DNA of 64,000 nucleotides from Mactromeris polynyma (GCA_032209605.1 JASFXZ010000009.1:19517553-19581552), one strand, 5' to 3'. Positions 13,081 to 25,440 are shown, numbered from the stretch's first letter. A program made the numbers and translations. Notes: generated by a model not told the origin, from the sequence alone.

Positions 13081-13440
13081 GGCCCGGATCCAGAAATTCC
13101 CGACTGGGGGGTCAAACATGATGAAAATGTCCCGCACTCGAGGTGCGCAGGGCCGAGTGGGGGTAGGTACGGGAGGGGTTTATCCCCTCCTTTAAGGGCG
13201 TCCGGCGGGGATCTCCCCCCGTAAAATGTTTACAACATATATAAAATGGTGGCTTCTGGTGCATTTCGGGGTCTTTCATGAGAATTGCACTAGTAGTATC
13301 TTGTTAAAAATACAGAACGACCAAATCATACTACATGTAGTACATGTACCAACAGTTTAACAAATTTTTAGGGGACTGCCCCTCCTGTACCTACTCCCAG
13401 TCTCTTCTGTAAAACCCCTTGTCCAAGTGAATAAGAAGCC
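13081..13440. repeat. GC-rich interspersed repeat piece
   Basis: A locally GC-rich block begins ggcccggatccagaaattcc and contains several G- and C-runs (gggggtaggtacggg, tctccccccg, ggggactgcccctcc). Its base composition stands out sharply from the flanks. I recognise the 'cccggatccag' start as typical of a dispersed repeat, but I cannot assign a family. Confidence 0.45.
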
Positions 13441-13537
13441 ATTCGTCATAAACTCGGTGAAATAGTTTATATATTAAAACTTTCATGCTGATTTAGAAGA
13501 AGTTGACTATTTTTAATGTCCAAAATGAACATGATCA

Positions 13538-14579
13538 GGGCCCGTATTACAGAAGCTTCTTATCCTTAAAATTTTCCTTAAATGACGAAAAAATCTTAAG
13601 TTTTACATTTTTATCCTTAAGATTTCAGAAAGTTCTTAAGTAGTATTACACAATGTTCTTATCTTATTTTTTCACTTAAGGTAAGCGATTTTCTCCTTAG
13701 ATTTTAAGGAAAGCTAGACCTCCCTTATATTGTATAAAATATCTTAAGTTATAGAATCGCCTCCATTTTCTGAACCATTGAACAGCACAATTATTCGACA
13801 TCTACGATTTCAACACAACGTTCGTGTCAAATCATCGAAATCACGTTGCGTTCAGATATACATTTACATAAAGTAGGCCTACCAGTGTTCAGTAAATTCC
13901 GTAGAATTATCAAATTCCGCTCTTGAAATTGTGTCAACGCTGTGAGCAAAATCAACAATATTTACCTGATAAAATGCTGTTTTTAGTGTTAATTATACGT
14001 ACAACCAACTATGTAATAATTCAGGGACGTGATGTAGACATACAGTGAATATATAAGAACGAAATGATGGAAATTGCACAGTGAATCGGAAAGAGATGTT
14101 AAGAATAATATTAGGTTTATATCATAAAGGTTTTTATGTTTCAGATATGGTAATCATGATGTTTGACTAAGGAAGCAAAAGTGAATCGAAACTGGTCCTG
14201 TGTCATGCTATTAGTTGACCGAGGTTAAACTTGGATCATGACTGAGAATACTTTTTACTACTTTGTTATATCTCTCTTTATATGCTCATTTTAAGATTAT
14301 AATATTGTTTTTCTCTGAATCTGTGTGTTTCATTTGATAATTGAAATAATATTTTCATAGATTGTATGTGTCATTTTTTGCATAATTATGTATGTTTATT
14401 TCTTCGTATCAGTTGAAGATATGTTATGGAGGTAATAAACGTTTATATTACATTTACTAGTAGTTTTCAATCATGATTTGAATATTATGCTTTGAAATAC
14501 ACAGTTCTATTGAAATATAAACCTTAAGATTTCTGTATTTATTAAGGTATATCTTAAGAAGCTTCTGTAATACGGGCCC
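13538..14579. mobile_element. 1042-bp non-autonomous DNA transposon with perfect terminal inverted repeats
   Basis: The left end is GGGCCCGTATTACAGAAGCT and continues TCTTA. The right end is the exact complement of about 25 bp. Subterminal regions are rich in the motif CTTAAG/CCTTAAG in both orientations (about 13557-13750 and 14520-14560), as in many DNA transposons that bind transposase subterminally. No transposase frame is present. The target-site duplication is not clear from the flanks (atca left, atac right). Confidence 0.75.
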
Positions 14580-14681
14580 ATACCCACTTTCCAATACATG
14601 TAAAGCAGCTTACGGTCATTATCATGCCTATTATCTTCAGGATTAGTATTAAATTTTGATGAAATATCGCTCCAAGTAGAC

Positions 14682-14757
14682 AGTGTGGATAGCTCAATCG
14701 GTAGCGCTTCTGACTAGTAACTTCGACCAATAGATAGGGTGTGAGTTTGAGACACAT
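14682..14757 (+). repeat. tRNA-derived SINE-like piece
   Basis: A box-A-like TAGCTCAATCGGTAGCGC (14690-14707) is followed by a GTGTGAGTTTGAGACAC segment that fits a mutated box B/T-arm. The piece lies about 100 bp outside the transposon end at 14579. Confidence 0.4.
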
Positions 14758-14759
14758 TC

Positions 14760-16480
14760 ATGCCTACCATTAATTATGGACAATATGAATTTGTATCCCT
14801 TACTCAGTGCTAGTCAATTTCTTGTTATATCGTTTCTGTCTGTTTATTTTTTTTGTTATGGTCTAATTGCTTTGTCGCTAAATCAAACGTGTTTAATGAT
14901 GGCTATAGCGTCGTCGCTAAAATGTTAATTTTAGACCCTTACGTTTTTCGAAGTAGTCATATCAACTTTGTTCCATATACTGTGAGCGTGTAGCGATAAA
15001 TGTACATGTTAATCTATTGCACGATGATATCGTTCACTTTAAAAATCATGAAACCATATCGTTATTAGTGAATAGCTTATAGATACACATGCTATACACT
15101 GTTTTTAATTAATGCTATTCGATCGAACATTAATTCGGAAAAGTCCTGTAAGTACAGCTGTAGATGACCAACGAAATATATAATATTGTAATGAAAAAAA
15201 TTGCATGACGTCACTCTCAACTTATCGTGGTATACTTATATCACAGTAGGTTTACATTAACATGGTATCACAGATTCAGTACAAATAATAATTACTGTTC
15301 ATGGTGCCTTTTCTATATAATGAAAATTTGCTTGATCATAATGAAGATCGCTTAAATCATAGAAACATTAGTAAAATATTACATGTAGAAGCTTGAAATT
15401 AAAAAAAATAGCCAAAAGTGTAGTGTGTATTCAACCTAGGATGACCCATTAAAGCGCTGAAACTTATTTACAATGAGGTCCTGATTGTGATATAAATTAA
15501 ATTCAAATCATTGTGTATGTGGTTATCCCTGTAACAACCTAATATCTCCTACGTACAATGCAATATATTTCCCGACACAGGTATAATGAGTTAAGATTAT
15601 TAACGGCTTTCTTTGAAACATCTCCAAAGCGGCCCTCTCAAGATTGATCAATAACTTTACTCCAAAAACAATATCAATTTTGCTGTAGTAAATTCAACAT
15701 TTAGTGCTTACTGCGCTTAACGGAATGAATTTTTACAATTTATTCATGATCAATAATGAACATTTAATTAATAATTAATAAATAAATGAAAGGTGCAACA
15801 CTTCACACTTTTTAAGCTGTAAGTGGCAGTATATGAAAATATATTCAGTGGGATTCAGCGAAACTCTTATTTACTCTTTACTTTTCATAACCTTTTGTTC
15901 ATGACTTAACAACTTGGTATATTCCAAATACTTAAAAGTGATAGGCACATTGCTGTGTTCTTGTATAAAGTGATCATGTCTTCAGATAACGAAATTTTGA
16001 ATCAGGATGTTGAAGGAAAATGATGATGCCGAAAATAAGAAAAAAATTGTGGTGTCGCTATATGATGATGGAGAGGATTAAGAAAGATCCGTTGTGATGA
16101 TGATGCTGTTGATTATTATGAGTATGGAAAGAAAATTGTGTTAGGTGACAACGCTTATGATGATGGGTGTCATAATTGAAAATACAGATTCATGCCAAAC
16201 TTTCCCTCGGTGAAGATATTCAGTCACCGATTCTATCATTTAAATTAAATTTACGATTTATCAATTGCACAAAAGCTAATAGTATAAACGCAAACACTCT
16301 TTTAAAAAAGAAATAAACTCATTGCAAAACGGAGACGTATATACGAAAAAAACATTATTTTCCTTATAAATCTTGTGAAGCATTTTATCTTTTTATAGCT
16401 CATTGTATAGAGTGGTAGTTGAGACTACGCAATTATTTGCTTAAAGTTAATTATTCTGCACACGTGTTTAGACTGTAAAT
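14760..16480. other. Upstream region of the fucosyltransferase gene, no other gene seen
   Basis: AT-rich sequence with no recognised exon. Sequence from about 16461 (acacgtgtttagactgtaaatatgg) is shared with the second fucosyltransferase copy at about 32013, so the duplicated unit begins shortly before the start codon. Confidence 0.5.
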
Positions 16481-17554
16481 ATGGCGGAACACAATTTTAA
16501 ACGCCTTATTGTATTCGCATTTGGAATAATAACCGTTTTCAGTTTTGGATTTTTATATTTAACAATATACTTGATTAAACCTATGTCAAACCTGTTGAGT
16601 GAAGCCAATTCTGTTCTTGGAATGGATACGATTAAACCAGCCGAAATATTGATACGAAATGTTTTGCCGGACGCTGATCGGTCACACAAGTGTTTCAAAC
16701 TCTTTAGCAATACAGGTTCTTTCCGAAGCGTGATATCTTCAAACAAGACCGGACCTTGTCGCCTGATAAAGCATGTTGGACCCATGGGAAGAGTCGGTAA
16801 TCAAATGTTTCAAGTAGCTGCAGTGGTTGGTATGGCTAGCCGTCTGGATATGATACCTGTTATAAACATACAGGCTTGCCCTATAGTAAAATATTTTAAT
16901 TTTCCGAACACGATTAACTCATCTGTCAGAAATGTCGCAATGTGTAATGAAAAAGGTTTCGCAAAATTTTCCGACTGTTCTCATACAAAAGAAAATGTTA
17001 ATTCACGAAATATTATTATGAGCGGGTATCGACAATCATGGAAATATTTCACCAATGCAACAACATACATAAGAAAAGTGTTCGCATTTAAAGAAAGCTA
17101 CATTGAAGAAGCAAGATTATTTATCGCAAATAGTTCGATCTCAGGTCACGATAATACTTGTATCCATGTTAGACGAGGTGACTTTTTATATCCACAGCTA
17201 CAAGCAAACGGGCGCGTCGTACCTGACACTGACTTCTATACCAAAGCAATGCAATTCTACAGACGTACATTGAAAGGAGCTAGATTTATCGTCTTAAGTG
17301 ATGACATTACGTGGTGCCGAAATAATATTAAAGAAAATGTGACATTTAGTCCATATAGTGATCCCGGTATTGACTTAGCCATCATGAGTCTATGTGACCA
17401 CGTGGTAGTGACAGGGGGGACGTTTGGTTGGTGGGGAGCCTGGCTTTCAAATGGAACGGTTGTCTATTTTAATGGCTTTCCTAAGAATGGAAGTAAACTT
17501 TCTCTCGGTTTCGACGGGGATGACTATTACCCACCAAACTGGATTAGTCTTTGA
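16481..17554 (+). CDS. Galactoside alpha-1,2-fucosyltransferase, GT11 family (FUT1/FUT2-like)
   Basis: This 357-residue single-exon gene encodes a Golgi type II membrane enzyme expected to transfer fucose from GDP-fucose to the 2-OH of terminal galactose on glycans. Residues 1-8 are a short cytosolic tail, about 9-32 a membrane anchor, then a stem. The catalytic part shows the GT11 motifs in order: GRVGNQMFQ (103-111), IHVRRGD (228-234, nucleotide-sugar binding), VLSDDITWC (271-279) and TGGTFGWWGAWLSNG (311-325). The C-terminus ends YYPPNWISL, usual for the family. Several N-x-S/T sequons are present (near 146, 192, 216, 286, 324). The start chosen is the first ATG and places the anchor correctly. 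The exact acceptor glycan cannot be read from sequence. A decayed paralogue lies about 15.5 kb downstream. Confidence 0.92.
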   Translation: MAEHNFKRLIVFAFGIITVFSFGFLYLTIYLIKPMSNLLSEANSVLGMDTIKPAEILIRNVLPDADRSHKCFKLFSNTGSFRSVISSNKTGPCRLIKHVGPMGRVGNQMFQVAAVVGMASRLDMIPVINIQACPIVKYFNFPNTINSSVRNVAMCNEKGFAKFSDCSHTKENVNSRNIIMSGYRQSWKYFTNATTYIRKVFAFKESYIEEARLFIANSSISGHDNTCIHVRRGDFLYPQLQANGRVVPDTDFYTKAMQFYRRTLKGARFIVLSDDITWCRNNIKENVTFSPYSDPGIDLAIMSLCDHVVVTGGTFGWWGAWLSNGTVVYFNGFPKNGSKLSLGFDGDDYYPPNWISL

Positions 17555-18616
17555 GAACAAATACTGCCGTAAGCCTCTAACTAAGATGTTGTGTATATGC
17601 CTTACTTTTTTGTAGATACATTAATTAGAGTTGGTGTACTAATTTTGACCAATAACTGTGACATAACAACAACAAAAATAACAATATGCACGAGTGAATT
17701 AGTTAGTATAAAAAATGTTAGGATCCAGTTAGATGTTCTATAAAAGTAAATGTACACCACAAGTCATGAGATGTCTGTGCTTAAAATCCCCATTTTATAT
17801 CTTTAAGGCGCGGACTTCCCCTATTTGCTGGATATCGGTATGAATTAAACTCTGCACAACTTTTGCTTCTGGAAGAATTTGTTATTTGCTCTCCAACGAC
17901 AATCCTAAATCATGATACGTATAATTCTATAGGAAGTTGGTCGGACCACAGTGATGGGTATGGGTCTTTGTTTTCATTGCGATTCGAGCACGATGTTAAC
18001 TAACGTTACATGTATATATTTGTTTGTACCGCAGGGTTAAAGGAAAATACCCATATTTATTGTCCTTGTGGTGATGGTGACTGGTATAATCCGGAGTATG
18101 TCTAGGTCGCATTATACCGGATACATAATCTATGTGAATGCTTGTCATAATTTTTGTTTCTTCAAATTGCCAACTTTCTGGTCAGTAGTGATTGCTAAAT
18201 GCAGTAACAGACAGATTGTGAATGTTCTTATAATGTTATTACAATCACGAACATATAAACCAGGGTTAGGGTTATCACTGATGCTCAAGATATACCGACT
18301 TGTATAGTCTACACAAAATAACTAATGGAAAAAATAATGTCAACATGATGTAGAAATACAGTAGTTAATATGATAATGTCACTAGATCTACACAGGGCAA
18401 GCAAATCCACAATTCAGCTATCTGCAGCCCAGGCCTTCAACACTAACAGCGCTTTGATTAAACATGGCCGCACATATGAGTGGCACGGTCACCCGCCATA
18501 AAATCAGTCCACCATTTTGTTTAACTAGTGTACGATTATTCGGATAAATCAAACCAGACAAACCACACCTGTGGAGGTAGTTCGGTCAGTTTGATTAACC
18601 AGTTTAAGATTTGTTA
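17555..18616. other. Region downstream of the fucosyltransferase; start shared with the second copy
   Basis: Sequence to about 17860 is alignable to 33113-33375 downstream of the second copy (shared 'acaccacaagt.atg', 'aaggcgc', 'atttgctgg'). After that no gene or repeat was recognised. An ATTAAA near 17843 could serve as a polyadenylation signal. Confidence 0.45.
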
Positions 18617-18749
18617 TAAACAAATACAGAAACTTGTTTTAGCTGAAACCCAGTTGGTTAAAACAAATACAGAAACTTGTTTTAGCTGAAACCCAGTTGG
18701 TTAAAACAAATACAGAAACTTGTTTTAGTTGAAACCCAGTTGGTTAAAA
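18617..18749. repeat. 43-bp minisatellite, three copies
   Basis: The unit containing caaatacagaaacttgtttt and then gaaacccagttggttaa recurs with a 43-bp period (caaata at 18621, 18664, 18707). The copies are nearly identical, differing by agctgaaac versus agttgaaac. Confidence 0.85.
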
Positions 18750-19544
18750 CAAAATGATAGGTTGACAAACTAGTTTTGGTTTCAAACCGGTTTGGTACAA
18801 ACAAATTCGCCCACAATAAATGTGTTTATCATCTCCGACATTCAATAATTGGCTGTGAGCACAGAAAAATAGCACAGAAATCACAATTTAATTTTTTACA
18901 CGAGCACATTATTTAATTATTTGCCTCTATAAAAAAAAATTTGAAATAAAGTTATGTTCCATTGTTTTCAATTATGGCGTTTTGAATATGCACCGTACCA
19001 TGTGTATGGCTTGTCAGGTTTTATGGACGGTAATGTCGCGACCTACCCATAATTAGTGGTGCTAATTTTTAGGAGTCGGAATATTCTCGAATTCTATAAT
19101 GAATACTAGTAAATAAACGTTTATGATGATAATTAACATTGAGGAAAATGTAATTTAAAGATTAAGGCTTTTTGAAATGCAATTCTAATAAGGAAAATGT
19201 GAAAATATGAAAGTAGATTTGTTCTAAAAAACTAAATTATTTTATTTTGCAAAACTTTAGGCCCAAGTATTACATTCCCTTCCATAAATTATTGAGTTGT
19301 TTATTCACACTAAAACAACACCACGACAGATCTTTGTCTCTGTTACGTATGATGCTTAATAATCTGTGTTTACAGACGCTTTCAACATGATAAGAAAATT
19401 GAAAGCGCCTGTCTGATGTAGAGTGAAAAGCATACGATTCTTCTAGACGGTCTCAATGCCGATGAGAACAACAGGGGGCCAACTGTTATTGCACTTGCTT
19501 CCGCTATACTGGTAGTATACAAGAGGGGTATACGGACAAACCCC

Positions 19545-19705
19545 CCTACGGACAAAATCACCGTCGCTCATTTTGTACAAGGTGGACAAAATCCCCTTCA
19601 TGAATTTTACAAGGTGGACAAAATCCCCTTCATGAATTTAACAAGGTGGACAAAATCCCCTTCATGAATTTTACAAGTAGAACAAAACACCCTCTGAAGT
19701 TTTTC
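19545..19705. repeat. 32-bp minisatellite, about five copies, at the 5' edge of a truncated LINE
   Basis: The unit acaaggtggacaaaatcccc plus ttcatgaatttt repeats exactly every 32 bp (acaag at 19577, 19609, 19641, 19673). Degenerate copies lie on both sides (from about 19545 and to 19705). It directly precedes the truncated LINE copy at 19722. Confidence 0.85.
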
Positions 19706-19721
19706 CACAGTGGACATAGTG

Positions 19722-20237
19722 GAACAAGGAACCATCGCTTACCTATTGAAACGGGAAACTGGTCAAGAATTACAATTAATGAAAGAACTTGTAACTCCTG
19801 TAGAAACAAAATTGGGGATGAATTTCATTATTTATTTGAATGCGAACAATTCTCTAATGATAGAAGACAGTTTATTAAACCATTCTTTTATCGACGTCCA
19901 AACATGTTTATGCTAGAAAAGTTAATGTGCACTAGCAACAAATCAGAATTTTTGAAACTTTGTAAATTTGTAAAGGTTATCCTACGAAATGTTAGAATTA
20001 ATATCTTTTTCATATTTAACTATTATTTTTTGACTAATGTACTTTGTGTCTATCTTTTTGAAATGTGAGAACAATCTTGAGTGTTTATAACTAATACTAT
20101 ACCTTGAATGTATATTGTAGCCTCGAAAAATATATTATATTGTCAATTGTAAATGCCTCATATTTGCATGCTGTGTACATGTATTGAGAGAATAAAAGAG
20201 ATATTCTGTTCTGTTCTGTTCTGTTCTGTTCTGTACA
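19722..20237 (+). mobile_element. 5'-truncated non-LTR retrotransposon (LINE) 3' end, copy 1
   Basis: From aacaaggaaccatcgcttac on, the sequence is nearly identical to 29930-30424. The coding part gives the C-terminal tail of a LINE reverse transcriptase: RNHRLPIETGNW, then a zinc-knuckle-like CNSCRNKIGDEFHYLFEC (C-x2-C-x8-H-x4-C). A 3' UTR follows, ending in a (TTCTG)n pentamer tail of five or more units. One base is missing relative to copy 2 near the coding end (agaattaat versus agaatgtaat), so the frame runs past the normal stop. The insert is truncated at its 5' end and cannot move by itself. Confidence 0.85.
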
Positions 20238-20239
20238 TA

Positions 20240-20684
20240 ACATCACTTAAGTATTTCATCTTTGTTATTGTTGCAAAATAGCTTTGGATTTTGTAGGACA
20301 ACAGTATATAATGTTTGTGTTCATCTAATTATTTAATCAAAGTCATATAAAATTGGTTTGTTTGTATACAACAGTATAACATTAAATGTTTTGTTCATTG
20401 TATAATAATTATGTACAATTAATTAATCATGCATAATTACATGACCATTAATTGCCCAACACTTTTTTGTTTTTTTACACATGAACTTTGTTTCGGGTTT
20501 TTGAAATCCATAGTTACCCGTTGACTTTAATGTATAATTAATAACTATAATCATTTGACTGTTAATTGCCAATTACTTTGATGTTTTACAATTTAATTTT
20601 TAAATTGATACAGACATCATTTACTCATATTGCAAACTGTAATATGCCCGATTATATGAGGAAACGTCAAAAAGAACCAGTTGC
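20240..20684. other. Intergenic, nothing recognised
   Basis: AT-rich, with several inverted taattaa/ttaatta tracts (about 20400-20560). No gene. Confidence 0.45.
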
Positions 20685-20753
20685 GGATCCGTAGTCCAGT
20701 GGTAACGCGCTGAACATGTAATCCAGGGATCGCAGGTTCGATTCCCCGCTCCA
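20685..20753 (+). repeat. tRNA-derived SINE head
   Basis: GGATCCGTAGTCCAGTGGTA carries a box A, and CAGGTTCGATTCCCC carries a perfect box B, with tRNA-like spacing. The 5' GGATCCG and 3' GCTCCA do not pair well, and the anticodon loop lacks the invariant T33, so a SINE is favoured over a working tRNA. The following 60 bp (ccggccactttctcgagggg) may be the SINE body. Confidence 0.55.
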
Positions 20754-21139
20754 TCACTGACCGTTTCAACGCCGGCCACTTTCTCGAGGGGTTGACTAAA
20801 AAAACTACTCATTAGATAATTCTTGAAATGTACTACAGATCTACTGTCAGTCGTAGTTGTAACGACAAACTATATAATGTTCATCTGGTTTTCATACAAC
20901 ATTGTCATGTTTACCATAATAAGAATAACGCCTCTATCGTGTTCATTTTTACAATTGCAATAATAGTTTTCATTACTTCGCTTCGAAAGACAAAATAAAT
21001 ACATTTAAATCAATTTAATATTCAATATTTTAACAAACAATTAGCAATATTTAGTGCAGATGTTGTATTAGAAGTGGATTTCGGTAATGAAAAATGGATT
21101 TCGCTAAATGTAACGTACATCTTATCCTTATTGAAAGGT

Positions 21140-21350
21140 TAACAAATCCGCATCAAGGTTACAAACGTTGTTCCGTTGAAAAGCATTTGGTTAAGTGGTT
21201 AACGTAACATTTGATTGGTTACCACACAATTATATGCAAAGCCATGTTAATACGACTGTGCCGAAAGCAAACTTTACATATTGTGATGTGAAACTGTAAA
21301 ATACGAGTAGTCTCTACGAAAATTTGGGAAAAAAATTACATTAGTTCTAT
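21140..21350. repeat. Interspersed or duplicated segment shared with 34080-34300
   Basis: Both contain, in order, a gtggttaacgtaa(c/g)atttg box followed by attggtt, a 'tatgcaaa' box, a 'c(c/g)tgttaatacg/ctgttagtacggctg' box and 'cgaaaatt(t/a)gg'. The match is in the same orientation and lies downstream of each fucosyltransferase copy. Confidence 0.6.
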
Positions 21351-22787
21351 CGGAAAGAAGCATTTTCAAGATCGCTGTTACACCCCCCCCCCCCCCCCCC
21401 TCCATGCCTTTATTATATGTTTATTTTCTCAATACAATTTATTCATTAGATATTTACAGTCTATGAGTGCTCAAAATTAACAGTTGAACAATTACAATAT
21501 ATGTGGTCAATGGCCACATTAATACTATCATAATATATGTATATAGTTTCAACAGTTTTAGTACAAAATGTGATAGTATCTAAATACCGTTAATTTTACA
21601 TATAATAATAAGATCTGTGAACCCATATAAGTATAAACATTGTACTGATAAAAACAACAGTATCTATAAAGTATAGTAAGACATATTACCACTGTATTTC
21701 GGTATTTCTATAATACTAACCGATATTTAAACATGCAATTGTATACTTCATCAAACACGTCAGGTTTTCATAGAGCCATTTAATTATTTTTAAAAACACT
21801 ACCACCTGACATTTTAAAGTTTTTATCGCGGCATTTATTTAAAAAGCTTTACAGAGGCATTGCATATCTATGTAAAATTGTGTAAGGAATGCCATTCTTG
21901 ACTATTCTCTCTCTTTGACTAGGCAAATATTATTCATATCGTTTAATTTGATACAATTTGCAATAAATAAGACATTTTACTCCGAAAAAATAGAATGTCA
22001 CTGAATAATCATTGGCAGAAACTGTTAAATGTGAGACTAATTTTGTTTTTTTATTAACCTGCTCTCCACTTCTCTATGTATTACATGCTCGTCATTAAGA
22101 CATTTCTATATTATAAGATTTATCCAGGCTTCTTTCCGTCATTTGGCAGTAACAAGGACACTTTTCTATTTAGTCCAGTCATTCTACGTAAAAAATGGCC
22201 AAACCTTCAAATAATTGCAACATAAATTATTTTCACTGTTTATGAAAGTTAAATCTATATAGAACAACATATCAAAAGTCTAACAAAATCTTAGTTGCAG
22301 AAATACTTGAAATTCGTCTGTTTAAACACCACCTCATTTTTACAAAAATGTCGTTAGTGCCAATATGAAAATGACCATATGTACATCTGTGGAATATTAT
22401 GTGCAAGAAAACTTCTTGACAACAGAATATTTATATCTAGACTCCATTCAATGTGTAATTATGAAGAACTATGTCCAATTACAAGGAAAATGAATATTCC
22501 TTAAGTAAAAGTGTTAGAAATTACTCCACCCATTAATACAAAATCTAAAGTTAAATTAAGAAAGTCGCCAGTATATTCTTTTGAGTAACTTCGAAAAATT
22601 AGTAACCGCAATTAAGTCAAAATTTCTTAAACAATATTCAAAGGTTTGAAGTATACTAGATGCATAAGTAGTCAAACAACATGTAGTACATAAATATAAA
22701 TTCTACTAAACTACACGTAATCATTTTCTGAGCATGTAATATCGTCATCTGATGTGGTTTGTCCTATTGAACAACTTATTCATTGGC
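21351..22787. other. Intergenic; poly-C tract
   Basis: A C homopolymer of about 19 occurs at 21381-21400. Otherwise AT-rich with no recognised element. Confidence 0.45.
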
Positions 22788-22960
22788 ATTCACCACACTC
22801 TGGTGAACAATCCAACCAATGCTTCTTGCAAGTACAACGCTTTGTATCACACTTAGTTTTACAGTTACATCTGATTCGATAAACTCAATCAATACATACA
22901 GGTCACATGTGGGTCTTATTTGGCGACAGCATATTACCATCCTCGGTCCAAAAATATGGA
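22788..22960 (-). pseudogene. Remnant of a Cys-rich (CXC-like) domain, probably from a mobile element
   Basis: On the minus strand 22788-22876 reads RCNCKTKCDTKRCTCKKHW followed by LDCSPECGECQ and a stop, ten cysteines in about 30 residues. The spacing (C-x-C-x3-C-x4-C-x-C-x6-C-x3-C-x2-C) is like the Cys-rich tails found at the end of KRBA2-like, integrase-derived proteins and CXC domains. The same frame continues upstream with DGNMLSPNKTHM but is broken by two stop codons, so it is a fossil. Confidence 0.5.
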
Positions 22961-23625
22961 TTCATACTGTAATGTTCTAGAATTTACCTGAACCTTGGGA
23001 GTATGGTACATTCATCCTTCACTTGCTCCCATCTTGATAAGCTTCTTGTTTACTTTTACACTTTGTAGCTACTGCTGACGACAGTACATGAAGTTGGTTG
23101 CTGACTTGGTTTTATTTGACAAGACAGCAACACAACGTTACATAATGTGCCAGCTTTTATCTATTACATCATTTGATTCTATTTTCGTTACGTTATGTAA
23201 CATGTTTCCGCGACTTGTCACAATTTATCCTTTCTAGTTGACTGTTTGCAACGCTCAGTTTATAATTTCATGTTGAAAGCACTCACTATTTGTTAAATGC
23301 ACGTTTCTATAAGCCTATAGTATCCAATGTATTGTTGTATCATCAACTTTAGTCCTTTTAGTATCCTGCATCGTGCAGAACATGTATTTGTCAGCCATGT
23401 TGGATTTTCACTGTGATGGTTACTTAGCAACCACCACAGTCTACTGCACCGCTGTTTCGATATTTTATCAGTACCTGTTAAGATGTTTTCTTTGAAGAGT
23501 GCCCGGAAAAGGCCTTATGAGGTTATTTGATGTTTAATTTATATTGTTTAATAGTAGTTTATACGTTAAGGTCCGTATTATTGTTTATTTTTATAACAAG
23601 CACCTGACGTTCTTTTTGCCACGAC
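22961..23625. other. Intergenic, nothing recognised
   Basis: No gene or repeat was seen. Confidence 0.4.
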
Positions 23626-23714
23626 CCACACTGTGGACTGTGGACCACAACGCCACAGTTGTGGACTGTGAGTGCCACACTGTGGATTGTGAATGCCACA
23701 CTGTGGGCTGTGGA
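23626..23714. repeat. 21-22-bp minisatellite, about four copies
   Basis: The unit cacactgtggattgtgaatgc recurs in variant forms from 23626 to 23714. The inner cacactgtg/cacagttgtg boxes are themselves near-palindromic. Confidence 0.75.
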
Positions 23715-25440
23715 TATCTTAGGAGTATATAAACTCCACTGTCCGTCATTCGGGGACTTCCAATACTTTTGTTTCTCAGAGACCGTTTGTCTATTTTTTC
23801 CTTTAAAGGTGCATTTTCAAATCTTCTTTTAAGTAACTCATTAAACAACTTCTATACATTATCTTATATTTTTGATACCTCAAGTAATAATTACACTGTA
23901 GTAACAATCTCTAAACTCATTTTATTATATGTGACTTAGTGGATGCGCCGACTAGTTTGTTTGTTGTTTAGATGTGTACTAGTTAGTTATCTATAGATAC
24001 CAATATTAATAGAGAGTAAAACTCTTTGAAACGAATCTCATAGTCTTTGTTTTAGTTTTCATGGCTTGAGTTTATTTATTTACATACTAGTATAGATCTT
24101 TAACCGGAAGTCCAACGGTTATCTAACAGTATTCCAACTCAGTAGTTCACACCAGTTCGTGTATCAGCACTCACACGACGACACTTTCGCACACATACCG
24201 AGGGCGTAACATTTACATTAGTATATCTTAATCAATGTTGCGCTTGAAGATAAACACACTGCTGCGCTTGTAGAGGATAAAGTATGGACGTTCATGAACA
24301 AAAGTTGTGTTTGTCATGACTTTGGTTATGCTCCCATACATGTATGCAGTGCTTTCATTACAGGACCGCTGATTTATTGCTTTATGACCTAGCATAGTTT
24401 GATGTTTGACCATCTGATTTAGCCAATGAGTTATCGCAGTATACAGTATAACTGCTTTGTTGTACTAATTTTCATTGGTCGGTAAGGCACGTGACTTCTG
24501 AGTTTATAATACAACATAACTTTGAAACCTCGAACAGTTTTGGCTATAACACAAAAAGATACCTCGAACAGGTTCTTAAGTCCAGACAAAATCCCTTCTC
24601 ATTTCATATTATCTAACAGTAGATCACCCGAACAGTAAAAGGTTGAACTCTCGATCAAGTTTTGCGGTCCCTAGCTACCATTTCATTCATTTCCCCCCCA
24701 TAAATAAGTCGAACAATACAGTACATATCAACTTTGATTGATCAGTGGATATTCTTTTGTTGACAAGTGAGCAACATATTTTATTCCCACGTCATGCAAA
24801 TTACTAGACTTTTGTACTATATACATGCACATCGTGCTAAGTACTTGACTGTTGAACTTCATTGTATATATAATATATTTATGTACGTACTTGACAAACA
24901 ATCGTTAAGTAGATCATTAAATACTTAATGAACAATAGAAGGGAAATTTTAAACAATATGGCACCGGAAATTTATTATCTTCATCATGTTCATAATGTAT
25001 GTTTGATTTTAACCATTAACTGATGTTTGTTCTTATTGTATGTCTTCCGTGAACGACACACTTGTTATAACTGTTCTTCTAAAAATAGTACATTGTCGTT
25101 GTAATTTCTTGATGTAAATAAGAATAAACGAATTATTTTATTTTATTTGTTCATGTTTCTTTTCATTTCTTTTTTATTTCTTAATATAATGTTTTATGCT
25201 ATGACTATTGATCGAAGTGCATTCAATATGACAACACAATCAACACACGCCTGTCATGATTTACCATAGCTACCTCGAATAATAGATTGCTCGAAAACTA
25301 ATTGCTAGATTAGACCCATCGTACAGTTACCATTTTCCTGGCATCTTACCAGTACTTTCCTGGAATTTACCCAGTACTTTCCAAGGTACATGCTAGTACT
25401 ATGTTAGGTGGGAAACACTGAAAAGCATTTCTGTTTTTAT
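23715..25440. other. Intergenic, nothing recognised
   Basis: AT-rich sequence. A short 'agtactttcc' motif recurs near 25350-25385. No gene. Confidence 0.45.

Noticed and set aside
16468..16785. 105-codon minus-strand frame opposite the fucosyltransferase start
   Set aside because: Antisense shadow of a clearly recognised gene.
20685..20753. Possible functional tRNA gene
   Set aside because: Box A and box B are good, but the acceptor stem does not pair and the anticodon loop is abnormal. A SINE fits better.
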